Virus record (IMG/VR): IMGVR_UViG_3300042547_000185
Coordinates: 1-29,427 of that record
Reading direction: 5' to 3' (one strand)
Length of the DNA stretch: 29,427 nucleotides
Source: a virus
Of this stretch, positions 1 through 7,217 are shown piece after piece (position 1 is the first letter of the stretch; every line of letters starts with the position of its first letter). The notes under the pieces were generated by a model. It was not told where the DNA came from, did not search any database, and worked only from the letters and a program-made list of their open reading frames with translations. Both the position numbers and the translations under genes were made by a program.

Positions 1-439
1 CATGTAGAATCTCCCATAGTTCTTTAGGTGTAAAAAGGTAAGGAGTTTCCCAACCTTTGAATCGTAAGTAATCACAGATGAAAGTGATACAGCTGGCTGG
101 TTGTTTCATTCCAAGAAACTTACCACCAATTTGATAAGCAATCATCTTCCAAATATTAGGCTTCTCATAATTACTGGCGTAGGAAATATCAAGTTCATTC
201 ATATCCAGTTCGCCTAAATCATAAGAGTAATACTTCTTCACTCCCATCTGTAGTAGTAGCTCCAACTTTAGGGCGCGTATGGGATTGTTGTGAGTAACAA
301 TAAAAGCAAATGGTTTATTTATATTGAACTCAATATGAGCATGAGTATGACGGCTCCAAGAAAGTAAACGAACGATGTAATACCATTTTTTCTGGAGCGG
401 CTTGAAATCGTAGAACGCAATCTCAGCCTTAACTTTCAT
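1..439 (-). CDS. Partial protein with a possible permuted papain-like (NlpC/P60, YiiX-type) fold
   Basis: The frame opens with ATG at 439 and runs 146 codons to the window edge with no stop, so the C-terminus is missing. It overlaps the end of the DUF4406 gene by 11 bases. Residues 28-38 read WSRHTHAHIEF and residues 114-123 read PASCITFICD. A His-rich strand ending in His-x-Glu, followed about 80 residues later by a Cys in a hydrophobic helix, is the order in circularly permuted papain-fold hydrolases, where His precedes Cys. Small phage proteins of this layout are common but mostly uncharacterised. Fold assignment is inference from pattern only; the coding call is firm because the frame is open and continues the operon. 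Confidence 0.7.
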   Translation of the reverse strand, partial: MKVKAEIAFYDFKPLQKKWYYIVRLLSWSRHTHAHIEFNINKPFAFIVTHNNPIRALKLELLLQMGVKKYYSYDLGELDMNELDISYASNYEKPNIWKMIAYQIGGKFLGMKQPASCITFICDYLRFKGWETPYLFTPKELWEILH

Positions 440-761
440 AATAGATAGGCATCTTTAGATAGGTTGCGAGTGAATGTTCAACTCTTGCACCTTCTGAATG
501 TTCCCATCCATGAAGCATAACTAAAGCGTCCGATGCCAGTATTGCGTTGATGTCTCTTTCCATGCATGAGCGGAGATGATCCTTTGAATCTTCAGCCGTG
601 CTAGGATCAAAGCCCTCATCCTCATCCATCCTTGCTGGATTAAAGATACGCTTGACCATTGGATTCTTTAGCCACTTCTGTTCCGCATTATAGAATGCAG
701 GAAAGTTGTGGCTTGGATATCCTCGCATCGGTCCTGCAATATAAATCGTTAGTCCTTCCAT
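429..761 (-). CDS. DUF4406 family, nucleoside 2-deoxyribosyltransferase-like protein
   Basis: This 110-residue protein starts LTIYIAGPMRG and later has RDINAILASDALVMLHGWE then SEGARVEH. These are the signatures of DUF4406, related to nucleoside 2-deoxyribosyltransferases: the IAGPM loop near the N-terminus, the aspartate-rich RDI helix, and the GWExSxGAxxE segment holding the candidate catalytic glutamate. Family members are frequent in phages and are suspected of cleaving or transferring the base of deoxynucleosides or nucleotides; the substrate here is unknown. The ATG at 761 follows AAGGAG at a good distance. It sits 9 bases after DNA polymerase and so belongs to the replication and nucleotide operon. 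The family call is confident, the exact activity is not. Confidence 0.85.
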   Translation of the reverse strand: MEGLTIYIAGPMRGYPSHNFPAFYNAEQKWLKNPMVKRIFNPARMDEDEGFDPSTAEDSKDHLRSCMERDINAILASDALVMLHGWEHSEGARVEHSLATYLKMPIYYES

Positions 762-770
762 TGTAACTCC

Positions 771-2462
771 TTAATGGGTTTCTGCCCAAGTATTGCCGAC
801 ACGATACTCGGCATCAATACGAATGTTTAGATTAAGTAACTCTCCTGCCTTGGTTGCAGCAGCAGTAACAGCCTTGCCGAAATCGTCGGCACAAGACTTA
901 GGACAAGAGTATTGTAGTTCGTCATGGATATAGGCCAGCTGGTGTGCCCTGTGGCGCATCGCTTCCTTGCTGGCCTCTACCATCCAGTACTTACTTACGA
1001 TGGCTCCTGAGCCTTGCAGCAGGGTGTTAAGGGCTGCGTGTTCGCTGCGTACCGGAACCTGTCTACCATCAGGCAGTCGTACCTTACCTGTCTTGACAGT
1101 TTCAAATCGAACAGCATCCTGAACCTTAGCAAGTGCAGGGATTTCTTTCTGAAACCGTTCGCGTAACTTACGAGCATCAGATACAGAGCAGTCACAAACC
1201 AAAGCAATCTTCTTATCACCAGCACCGTAGAGATAAGCATAGATAAATGACTTGGCTAAGGAACGACTAGACAAACCAGCAGCATGTTGATTGTGGGTAT
1301 GAATGTCTCCGGTTAGTAGAACCTTTGCATATTCACCATTGTCGTACTTCGCCATGAAGTGAGCAAGCATACGCAGCTCAAGGCCAGATAAGTCTGCACC
1401 TACAACTACATCACCGGGGTCTGCAACCCACAGTTCTCTTGCACGATGATCACCACTAACCTGTGCAATGTTAGGTTGGCTGTGTGTGCAACGACCAGTA
1501 GCAGCACCTTGTGCATTGATGTTACCGTGGATACGGGTATCTCTGCTGTTGTTTGCTCTGGTGTTCCAATCCTCAACCATACCCATAAGCTTGACCGTGT
1601 TAAAGTACTCAGTCAGCTTCTTTGCTTCGGGGTATTCAAGAGTAGCAAGCACTGCTTCGTCTACCTTTGGATTACCCTTGTCAGTTAGCGGTGGCTCCCA
1701 CCCATACTTATCAGTTAGACGAGCAGCAATCTGCTGTCGGCTACCGGGATTGAAGGTTTCGATCTTGTCCTTCAGCCTCTTGCCTGTCTTCTCTGAGTGT
1801 CGGATGATGATTCGGTCAGGAAAGATCTGACGCATTTCATCTTCGATACCAAGCTTCTCAAGCATAAGTGTTTGATACAACCGATCTCCAGCATCGCGGT
1901 CATAATTAAATCCATGTTCGACTTGCTCCATTAAAACCTCAGACACACTACTCTCAAACCGAACAAGCTCCTTGTTCTTAGTGATGAATGACTTCTGTGC
2001 TTGATAGATAGCCATGCCTAAGCGGGCATCTTGCAAACAGTAAGTACCCATCTCATCTGAGTATTGCTGCCAGCCTCCAGTGTAATCCATCTTGGGAAAC
2101 TTTAAGTGTTTGCCCCAAGACTCCAGCGAGTTATCACCAATAGGATGATTGTTGATATCTGGATACATTAACTTGCTGATAACTAAAGTATCAACAATGC
2201 ATTTCGGTCGCGCCATCCCGTACAGTCTACGCATTACGGGAAAATCGTAGCCCCAGATATTGTGCCCGATAATTACGGGCATCTCACTAAGGTACTTGAC
2301 CAGATCTTTCATCTGGTGTTCTAACCAAAGGATGGGTTCCTCGTCATTGACCTTCGTTGCGGCACATAAAACTCTTGTAGCTTCTGTATATGGCTTGCCC
2401 TTGCTGTCAAGCACAAGCTCTCCTAATCCGTTACCTTCGATGTCAAGGACGCATACTTTCAT
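771..2462 (-). CDS. Family A DNA polymerase with 3'-5' exonuclease (T7 gp5-like)
   Basis: This is the replicative polymerase, 563 residues against 704 in T7 gp5. The exonuclease domain (about 1-170) shows DIE at 7-9, the HNIWGYD segment near 67-73 and YCLQDAR near 141-147, so all three exo motifs are present. Polymerase motif A is DLSGLELR at 357-364, motif B is RSLAKSFIYAYLYGAG with K404 and Y408, and motif C is IHDE with D514. Tyr at the T7 Y526 position is kept. The stretch between exo domain and motif A is about 100 residues shorter than in T7: only about 23 residues lie between F214 and the FNPGSR segment, where T7 carries its thioredoxin-binding loop. The gene begins immediately after the primase-helicase stop codon. 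Confidence 0.97.
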   Translation of the reverse strand: MKVCVLDIEGNGLGELVLDSKGKPYTEATRVLCAATKVNDEEPILWLEHQMKDLVKYLSEMPVIIGHNIWGYDFPVMRRLYGMARPKCIVDTLVISKLMYPDINNHPIGDNSLESWGKHLKFPKMDYTGGWQQYSDEMGTYCLQDARLGMAIYQAQKSFITKNKELVRFESSVSEVLMEQVEHGFNYDRDAGDRLYQTLMLEKLGIEDEMRQIFPDRIIIRHSEKTGKRLKDKIETFNPGSRQQIAARLTDKYGWEPPLTDKGNPKVDEAVLATLEYPEAKKLTEYFNTVKLMGMVEDWNTRANNSRDTRIHGNINAQGAATGRCTHSQPNIAQVSGDHRARELWVADPGDVVVGADLSGLELRMLAHFMAKYDNGEYAKVLLTGDIHTHNQHAAGLSSRSLAKSFIYAYLYGAGDKKIALVCDCSVSDARKLRERFQKEIPALAKVQDAVRFETVKTGKVRLPDGRQVPVRSEHAALNTLLQGSGAIVSKYWMVEASKEAMRHRAHQLAYIHDELQYSCPKSCADDFGKAVTAAATKAGELLNLNIRIDAEYRVGNTWAETH

Positions 2463-4181
2463 TTAGTTCTCCTCTGGTTCAAATACTAACGAGCCATCCT
2501 CAGCAACGGCAAAGCCAATCTCTTTGAGGCGACCTGTAGTATGGTCATAGAATAAGGTAGCAGCAATTCCTGCTCTACCTGTCAGTCGATTCTTAAGTAC
2601 ACGCACAATAGTAGTATTAGCAATTTTGTCATCAGCATTCTGTCTGTCACGCTCTAGTGCAACCACTGTGTTAGGTACACTAGCAAGCGCACCTGATCCA
2701 CGAAGATCTTGCAGCGTGATACGATCACCTTCCTCATAGGCTTTCTCAGACTTCTTGAGCTGAGATACAATGTCAATATGCACACCAGTTCGGACAGCCA
2801 AGGCGCGTAGTTCCTTCATAAGTGTATCAATAATGATACGCTCTGAACCGCCACCCTCTACATCCTTGTCATGCATACCCATCAGACCAGCAGCAGCTGC
2901 CGTGATATGGTCAAGTACAATGACCTGAACACCAAGCGATACAGCCATGAATTCCATACGAGCAAGTAGATTCTGCATTGCGTTGTTGCCAAGGTGGTCG
3001 TAGATATAGAAGCTAGTCTCACTTAGCTTACGCTTAGCAGTGTAGTACTCGTCATCAGTAAGATCATCAATCATCTGCATATTGATTGGGTTCTTACCCA
3101 TCTGTACCCGCAGTTCATTCATCATGCGGCAGGCACGGATAGCACGGACTGGCTTGTTAAGCATAAGACTAATCATGTCATCCATAGTCTCTTGCGGAGA
3201 CTCCTCAAGCATGATGCAGCCTACGCTGCGACCCTCTGATAGATGGTGCATCATCAGCTCACGCAAGATAGTAGACTTGCCTGAGCCTGTACCTGATGCC
3301 CATAGGGTAATCTCACCACCACGCTGCCCAATGAGGAACTCGGATAGTCCATCATATGGGAAGGGGTAAACCTTAGATGCTGTGATTGTCTCAGAAGTAT
3401 CCACGATCTTAGAGATATGCAGGATCTCATCGGGAGAATACTGATGGGCTTCCCAGATAGCAGACACAAGCTGCTTAGTCTGGGCATTAACAAGACACTC
3501 ATTAGCATCCTTATAGGGAAGCTTGGCAATCTTGCACTTACCCGGAGGCAACAGTTCAGCCACCTCATTAGCAGCCTTGATACCCGGCTCATCCATATCA
3601 AAGCAAAGGACAACCTCTGCATATGAATTGATGAACTCAAGGTTATCACGGATAGACTTGGCAGCAGACTGCGCTCCATTGGGAATGGAGACTACGGGCC
3701 ATGTACCACCAAGTACCTGATTGACAGTCATGCAGTCAATCTCACCCTCAGTAATTACAAGTCGCTTACCACCTGTCTTCCATAGGTTCTGACCATACAG
3801 TTCAGCACCCTTAGCAGAACCACGCCAAGCAAATTGCTTGTTAGGTCCACGCAGATGCTGGCCGATCATCTCACCATTCTGGTAGTAGTTAGCGACATGT
3901 ACTTCTTTGCCGTTGACCTTGGCTACCTGATAGCCATACAGTCGGCAAGTCTTCTCCGTAATACCACGATCCTCAAGATCAATGTAAGAGCCAGTGATAA
4001 CCTTAAATTCTTTAGGTGTCGTTTCCATAACATCAGTCATCTCTTTTCCTTTTGTATTACGGTGGTATCCACACTTGAAACAATAAACATGATCGTCGTA
4101 CACGGCAAGGTTATCACCGCTACGATCCTCACCTTTACCTACGCAGCGCGGACATTCCGTTTTCTTTTGAAATAAACTCAT
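2463..4181 (-). CDS. Bifunctional DNA primase-helicase (T7 gp4-like)
   Basis: The product makes primers and unwinds the fork. It has 572 residues, close to T7 gp4 (566). A zinc-binding domain has C10, C13, C34 and C37. The TOPRIM primase domain shows TEGEID at 144-149 and FDMDEPG at 194-200. The RecA-like DnaB-type helicase domain has Walker A GTGSGKST at 297-304, Walker B VIVLDHI with D424, a QLKK segment near 474, and R532/R536 as arginine-finger candidates. The upstream 99-codon gene stops just before it, and a GAGGAA lies ahead of the ATG. A second start with a strong ribosome-binding site lies at codon 48, which could give a helicase without the zinc domain. Confidence 0.97.
   Translation of the reverse strand: MSLFQKKTECPRCVGKGEDRSGDNLAVYDDHVYCFKCGYHRNTKGKEMTDVMETTPKEFKVITGSYIDLEDRGITEKTCRLYGYQVAKVNGKEVHVANYYQNGEMIGQHLRGPNKQFAWRGSAKGAELYGQNLWKTGGKRLVITEGEIDCMTVNQVLGGTWPVVSIPNGAQSAAKSIRDNLEFINSYAEVVLCFDMDEPGIKAANEVAELLPPGKCKIAKLPYKDANECLVNAQTKQLVSAIWEAHQYSPDEILHISKIVDTSETITASKVYPFPYDGLSEFLIGQRGGEITLWASGTGSGKSTILRELMMHHLSEGRSVGCIMLEESPQETMDDMISLMLNKPVRAIRACRMMNELRVQMGKNPINMQMIDDLTDDEYYTAKRKLSETSFYIYDHLGNNAMQNLLARMEFMAVSLGVQVIVLDHITAAAAGLMGMHDKDVEGGGSERIIIDTLMKELRALAVRTGVHIDIVSQLKKSEKAYEEGDRITLQDLRGSGALASVPNTVVALERDRQNADDKIANTTIVRVLKNRLTGRAGIAATLFYDHTTGRLKEIGFAVAEDGSLVFEPEEN
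4038..4051 (-). promoter_or_regulatory. Internal ribosome-binding site and ATG inside the primase-helicase gene
   Basis: AAGGA at 4051-4047 is followed after six bases by an in-frame ATG at 4040-4038 (codon 48). Starting here removes all four zinc-binding cysteines (10, 13, 34, 37) and leaves 525 residues. T7 gene 4 makes such a pair, gp4A and gp4B, from an internal start at codon 64. That this phage does the same is inference from the site alone. Confidence 0.6.
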
Positions 4182-4184
4182 TCA

Positions 4185-4484
4185 TTAAATTTCCTCAAAG
4201 CGGTGTAGATGTCGTGGCTTGATCGCATTGATTGTACGCACCATAGTCAGGAGAAGATCCTGAGATAAAGTGAATGCAACCACAGGCTCATCTTGGCTAG
4301 TGCGTAAGCCGTCAGAATTCATCGACTCGTAGATCATACAGTATGCATAATCGTTCTCTGCGGAGAAGTCTACTTCCATGTAGTATCTATCTGATGGAAG
4401 TAAGTCATGCCCAACAGTAATCTCTGGACCAGAACCAACGGGAAAGTTCATCTTCAACCACTCATTCGTTTCTCTAGTTTCCAT
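4185..4484 (-). CDS. Conserved-looking hypothetical protein, 99 aa
   Basis: I do not recognise this protein. It is mildly acidic with a beta-type core (YYMEVDFSAENDYAYCMIYE, residues 34-53) and a C-terminal amphipathic helix rich in Leu and Ile. No catalytic motif or membrane segment is visible. Its ATG overlaps the previous stop in a TAATG arrangement and the primase-helicase follows 3 bases later, so it is translationally coupled within the replication operon. A role in the replisome is possible from position only. Confidence 0.75.
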   Translation of the reverse strand: METRETNEWLKMNFPVGSGPEITVGHDLLPSDRYYMEVDFSAENDYAYCMIYESMNSDGLRTSQDEPVVAFTLSQDLLLTMVRTINAIKPRHLHRFEEI

Positions 4485-4708
4485 TATTCATCCTTTCCTT
4501 TACCCCAACCAAGCTCGGTTGAGTAGGGATTCTTTAGGTTTCTGAACACACCAGCGATCTCATTCCTTAATGAGTCGCGGTCATTAACAAGTTTGTCATA
4601 CTTTGCTTGCGTCGATGTGCCATCAGTTTCGATGCGACCGATCTTATGACTCATCACAGCAAGATCGTAAACCATTTCTTCAAGTTCGATTAGTGTTTTA
4701 GTTTTCAT
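4484..4708 (-). CDS. Small coiled-coil hypothetical protein, 74 aa
   Basis: The product is largely helical, with two stretches (about 5-26 and 32-58) rich in Leu, Ile, Lys and Glu that could form a short coiled coil, then a Gly- and Lys-rich tail ending GKGKDE. The family is unknown to me. The start overlaps the preceding stop as ATGA, and the stop shares a base with the next ATG, which supports real translation. Confidence 0.7.
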   Translation of the reverse strand: MKTKTLIELEEMVYDLAVMSHKIGRIETDGTSTQAKYDKLVNDRDSLRNEIAGVFRNLKNPYSTELGWGKGKDE

Positions 4709-4878
4709 ATGGTGTTGTCCTTAAGTAAGTAACCCCATCCTCTTGCTCTTGCTGCATCGGGAATGGAAAGCCTACCATGAATAGCATCATAAGCTACCAG
4801 TTCACGACGAGCATCATCTCTTTCCTTAACTACCCACTCTAATTCTTGAACAACCTGAGATAAGGGATCGTCACTCAT
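4705..4878 (-). CDS. Small hypothetical protein, 57 aa, paralogue of its upstream neighbour
   Basis: The start chosen is the ATG at 4878, which overlaps the previous stop as ATGA; an upstream extension of the frame would run through that neighbour in another phase and has no need. The protein begins MSDDPLSQVV, has KERDDARREL in the middle and ends near ARGWGYLLKD. The same layout (ERDEARREV, then GWDCFKD) occurs in the 54-residue product directly upstream, pointing to a tandem duplication. The helical, charged centre may mediate pairing. No function is assigned. Confidence 0.7.
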   Translation of the reverse strand: MSDDPLSQVVQELEWVVKERDDARRELVAYDAIHGRLSIPDAARARGWGYLLKDNTI

Positions 4879-5039
4879 TTGTGATCCTTGAAGCAATCCC
4901 AACCGTTCAGTTCTGCTAGTTCTTGTGGCGCTCCAAAGAATGGAGTCTTTGGTGGGCTGCATTTGCACTCACACACTTCCCTCCTCGCCTCGTCGCGCTC
5001 GGCGGTAAGCAAAGCTATCTTAATATCTTTTTCATCCAT
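4875..5039 (-). CDS. Small hypothetical protein, 54 aa, paralogue of its downstream neighbour
   Basis: The ATG at 5039 lies 8 bases inside the end of the deaminase gene, with GAGGAAGG upstream. The product starts MDEKDIKIALLTAERDEARR, continues with the Cys pair CECKC and ends near NGWDCFKDHK. Three cysteines are close together, but a full metal site is not evident. It shares the ERDxARRE helix and the GWxxxKD tail with the next gene. Too short for most gene callers, yet fixed by coupling at both ends. Confidence 0.65.
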   Translation of the reverse strand: MDEKDIKIALLTAERDEARREVCECKCSPPKTPFFGAPQELAELNGWDCFKDHK

Positions 5040-5385
5040 AAATAATCTTACCTTCCTCGTTAGAGTAAACGATTCGATCAAATACATGGGAACACCAAGG
5101 CATGCAGAACTTGCACGGCTTAGACATCCCTAGCTTTCCCGTCTTGCTGAAGCGGTAGTTGTAAAGGACGAGCTTATCTTGTGGTACTTTAATCTTCCTA
5201 AACGCATCAAGCTCGGAGTGAAGGTAAGGGTACATATACCCAAACTCAACAGTCTTAGGGTGTGTCTTCCAGTTGTTTGTACCAACCGCGAGGAGCTGAT
5301 TCTTTCTAACAATGAGAGACACATGCGCTCTGTCCCTGTTGACAGTCGTTGCGATATGTCTTGCCAAGTCATGCCAGCGTTCCAT
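5032..5385 (-). CDS. Cytidine/deoxycytidylate deaminase-fold enzyme
   Basis: This zinc-dependent deaminase-fold protein has 117 residues. The signature is HSE at 56-58 (zinc His plus proton-shuttling Glu) and PCKFC at 90-94 (two zinc cysteines), followed by WC. The ATG at 5385 was chosen because GGAAGG precedes it and translation begins 17 bases before the thyX stop; the longer open frame would bury it deep in thyX. The neighbour ThyX uses dUMP, so conversion of dCMP to dUMP is the natural guess. The protein is shorter than typical dCMP deaminases and lacks an obvious allosteric region, so a nucleic-acid or free-cytidine substrate is not excluded. Confidence 0.8.
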   Translation of the reverse strand: MERWHDLARHIATTVNRDRAHVSLIVRKNQLLAVGTNNWKTHPKTVEFGYMYPYLHSELDAFRKIKVPQDKLVLYNYRFSKTGKLGMSKPCKFCMPWCSHVFDRIVYSNEEGKIIYG

Positions 5386-6025
5386 TGAGAGCCTTCCAAG
5401 ATATCGGGAATGCTTCGGCGCATGCCTCATTGAGACACATGGCAACCTGTCGGCATTCGTTCTGGGCATGGGAATCAAGCCGCAGCTGGCACACACGGGC
5501 AAAGCCGTACAGAGATCCCGTCCAGTACCACTCAGTCATCATTGACTGCGGCAATACAGAACGAGCTTGCTCCGGGCACACACCATTGGCAAGCATAAGA
5601 TTATAAGTAAGCAGACAATATCGCATGGCATCCTCAAAAACATCTTGTGATTCCAAAGGATCATCGACAAGATCATCCATAGATCCTTGCTTCTTGTTGT
5701 CAGCTTTCTTTCTCCAATTACCTTTAGGATTCCAAAAGGTGGGATCATAATCAACATATCGTCGGCTTACCTCATTCCAAGCAAACCCGACCTGATGCTT
5801 CTGCAATTGTCGGGCAACAAAGATGGGAGCCTTAATTCTGAATTGAAGAGTACAATGAGCGAAAGGACTCCAGTGATTATGCTTTGCCAAGTATTTAATA
5901 AGCTTGGTGTTCTGCTCTTCTGTGTAGTTGGCAGCTTCTTTGCTGAACGACACTCTAGCAGCATCGACAACCGTATTGTCTGATCCCATCTTGTCGATTA
6001 ATTCAACTGAAATATGTTCGTACAT
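5369..6025 (-). CDS. thyX: FAD-dependent thymidylate synthase ThyX
   Basis: ThyX methylates dUMP to dTMP using methylene-tetrahydrofolate and reduced FAD. The 218-residue length is typical. The signature region reads ARQLQKHQVGFAWNEVSRRY (about residues 72-91), and the C-terminal part has WYWTGSLYGFARVCQLRLDS then HAQNECRQ, with the Arg-Leu-Asp and Ala-Gln-x-Glu elements of the nucleotide site. The usual RHRx7S is changed to KHQ with eight residues before the serine, a variant discussed in the findings. AAGGAG sits 6 bases before the ATG, just after a rho-independent-type hairpin. It precedes the deaminase gene, giving a dTMP supply pair. Confidence 0.95.
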   Translation of the reverse strand: MYEHISVELIDKMGSDNTVVDAARVSFSKEAANYTEEQNTKLIKYLAKHNHWSPFAHCTLQFRIKAPIFVARQLQKHQVGFAWNEVSRRYVDYDPTFWNPKGNWRKKADNKKQGSMDDLVDDPLESQDVFEDAMRYCLLTYNLMLANGVCPEQARSVLPQSMMTEWYWTGSLYGFARVCQLRLDSHAQNECRQVAMCLNEACAEAFPISWKALNGTLA

Positions 6026-6038
6026 TGTTCTCCTTTAG

Positions 6039-6068
6039 AAAAAAGCGGAGGGGAATTAACCCCTCCAC
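6039..6068 (-). terminator. Rho-independent-type terminator between rusA and thyX
   Basis: Read on the minus strand, a 9-base-pair stem (GTGGAGGGG with CCCCTCCGC, one G-U pair) closes a TTAATT loop and is followed by six T residues. It starts just after the rusA stop and ends only a few bases before the thyX Shine-Dalgarno. This is the clearest textbook terminator in the window. It could partly limit expression of thyX and the replication genes behind it. Confidence 0.85.
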
Positions 6069-6070
6069 TT

Positions 6071-6445
6071 TCAATTGTCATTAACGGATAACACAAAGTA
6101 TCCGTCTTCTCCTTTAGAGGCCCACTGCTTAGAAACATGTAGTGTAGTTATCTGAGAGTCATCGTCCCAGATCTTTCCATTCATTACATCTAAGACTGCC
6201 TTGGCAAAGTTGTCGATATCTGCCTTCGGCCATCCTCTTTCAGTGGTCTTGGGTCGCTTCACATATAGCTCTATGCTTACAGCTAACTCTCCAGAGAGAG
6301 GCGTAAAGTTACTACCAAGAACATCATACACAATACCCGTGGCTTCCTCTCGGAAATCCTTATAGGTTCCTGTGTAGTATGCGCCCCATTTACCAACCCG
6401 TGGCCGGGATGCGGCAACCGGATTGATATTAAACTTCCATTCCAT
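6071..6445 (-). CDS. RusA-like Holliday junction resolvase
   Basis: The 124-residue protein has the RusA family plan: an N-terminal strand leading into ASRPRVGKWG (about 12-21), then PKADIDNFAKAVLDVMNG with D76, D78 and K82, then KIWDDDSQI with D94 and D95. These acidic residues match the metal-binding aspartates of E. coli RusA. The enzyme cuts four-way junctions and so resolves recombination intermediates or trims branched concatemers before packaging. It takes the place held in T7 by gp3 endonuclease I, between SSB and the helicase. The start overlaps the SSB stop as TAATG. Confidence 0.92.
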   Translation of the reverse strand: MEWKFNINPVAASRPRVGKWGAYYTGTYKDFREEATGIVYDVLGSNFTPLSGELAVSIELYVKRPKTTERGWPKADIDNFAKAVLDVMNGKIWDDDSQITTLHVSKQWASKGEDGYFVLSVNDN

Positions 6446-6981
6446 TAGAAGGGAAGGTCTTCGTCCTCAGTCTCTTCGACTTCGGGCGCAGGCTTAGAAG
6501 CGACTGCGCCAACAAACCCACCATCAACAGCGTCAAACCCGCTGCTACCAGTGCCTGTCATATTGTTGGCATTCTTCTCAACGATCTGAATACCATTCAG
6601 ATACAGGCTAAGACTGTTATCACGGGACAAGACAGCGGGTGCAAGCTTGAGCCTGACCTTATCGCCACCGAATGGAACAGCATCAGTCTCAGTAGCCTGA
6701 GAGTCTACGCAGGGAAACTTGCCCTGCTCGACAAACACACGGCTCTTAGCCTTCAGAGTTTTGATGCCATCCTTCTCCATGATACCGTTGATCTTCTTAG
6801 CACCAGACTTCTTGAGCATGTCAGCAAGGGCTTTCTCAAGTGTCTTGGTAATCACAACAGTAATGTTATGATTGGCAGATGCCTCACCGAAAGCTGTGTC
6901 GGGCTTAAGTAGATTACTCCACTTAACATCGACAACCTCGGTAACAAACGGCGGCATCTTCTTCATCTTCTTATTAACCAT
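6445..6981 (-). CDS. Single-stranded DNA-binding protein (T7 gp2.5-like)
   Basis: This 178-residue protein has a basic N-terminus, a beta-rich body and an acidic tail EETEDEDLPF ending in phenylalanine, the layout of T7 gp2.5 (232 aa), whose tail contacts polymerase and helicase. The body includes KVRLKLAPAV and LYLNGIQIVE strands expected for an OB fold. A Gly/Ala/Pro-rich linker (about 140-165) joins body and tail. AAGGAAACC lies before the ATG. The position between RNA polymerase and endonuclease matches T7 gene order, which supports the assignment more than the weak sequence similarity does. Confidence 0.85.
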   Translation of the reverse strand: MVNKKMKKMPPFVTEVVDVKWSNLLKPDTAFGEASANHNITVVITKTLEKALADMLKKSGAKKINGIMEKDGIKTLKAKSRVFVEQGKFPCVDSQATETDAVPFGGDKVRLKLAPAVLSRDNSLSLYLNGIQIVEKNANNMTGTGSSGFDAVDGGFVGAVASKPAPEVEETEDEDLPF

Positions 6982-7156
6982 TATTGGTTTCCTTATTCAT
7001 TGACTCGGTAATCTGAGCAACCTGAGTATTCAGGTCGTTAACGATTGCGCTTAGTGCGCTAGCCATTCCACTCAGGTAAGCAACTACGCTATCGCTACGG
7101 ATTGCAGGAACCTGTTCCTGTGTTGCAGTCTGAGTTTCTGTAGTAGTGTCGGACAT
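6974..7156 (-). CDS. Small Thr/Gln-rich hypothetical protein, 60 aa
   Basis: The first 17 residues are rich in Thr, Gln and Glu (MSDTTTETQTATQEQ), followed by a helix with SVVAYLSGMASALSAIV that is hydrophobic but probably too polar for a membrane span. The ATG follows an AAAGGAG. The end overlaps the SSB start by 8 bases. It is the first gene after the candidate promoter at 7205-7187. Function unknown; it may be a partner of SSB. Confidence 0.75.
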   Translation of the reverse strand: MSDTTTETQTATQEQVPAIRSDSVVAYLSGMASALSAIVNDLNTQVAQITESMNKETNNG

Positions 7157-7186
7157 TTTAGTATCTCCTTTCTAATAAATAGATAT

Positions 7187-7205
7187 TATCTATAGCCCCA
7201 ACCAT
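7187..7205 (-). promoter_or_regulatory. Candidate phage RNA polymerase promoter, copy A
   Basis: The minus strand reads ATGGTTGGGGCTATAGATA in the only sizeable gap of this operon, just before the SSB cluster. It matches copy C near 15486 at 17 of 19 positions and copy B near 19303 at 15 of 19. The CTATAG core resembles the end of T7 and SP6 promoters, which would place the first transcribed G near 7190. The same gap holds two hairpins, CCAACC/GGTTGG and ATAGAT/ATCTAT. Promoter function is inference. Confidence 0.5.
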
Positions 7206-7217
7206 CGGGTTGGTTAT

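Noticed and set aside
2243-2262. Further copy of the promoter-like motif (CTGGGGCTACGAT on the minus strand)
   Set aside because: It matches only GGGGCTA, lies inside the polymerase exonuclease coding region and loses the GA at the expected start site.
4495-4515. GGTTGGGGTAAAGG as another promoter-like copy
   Set aside because: It lacks the C of the core, and the bases are explained by codons for Gly-Trp-Gly-Lys at the end of the 74-aa gene.
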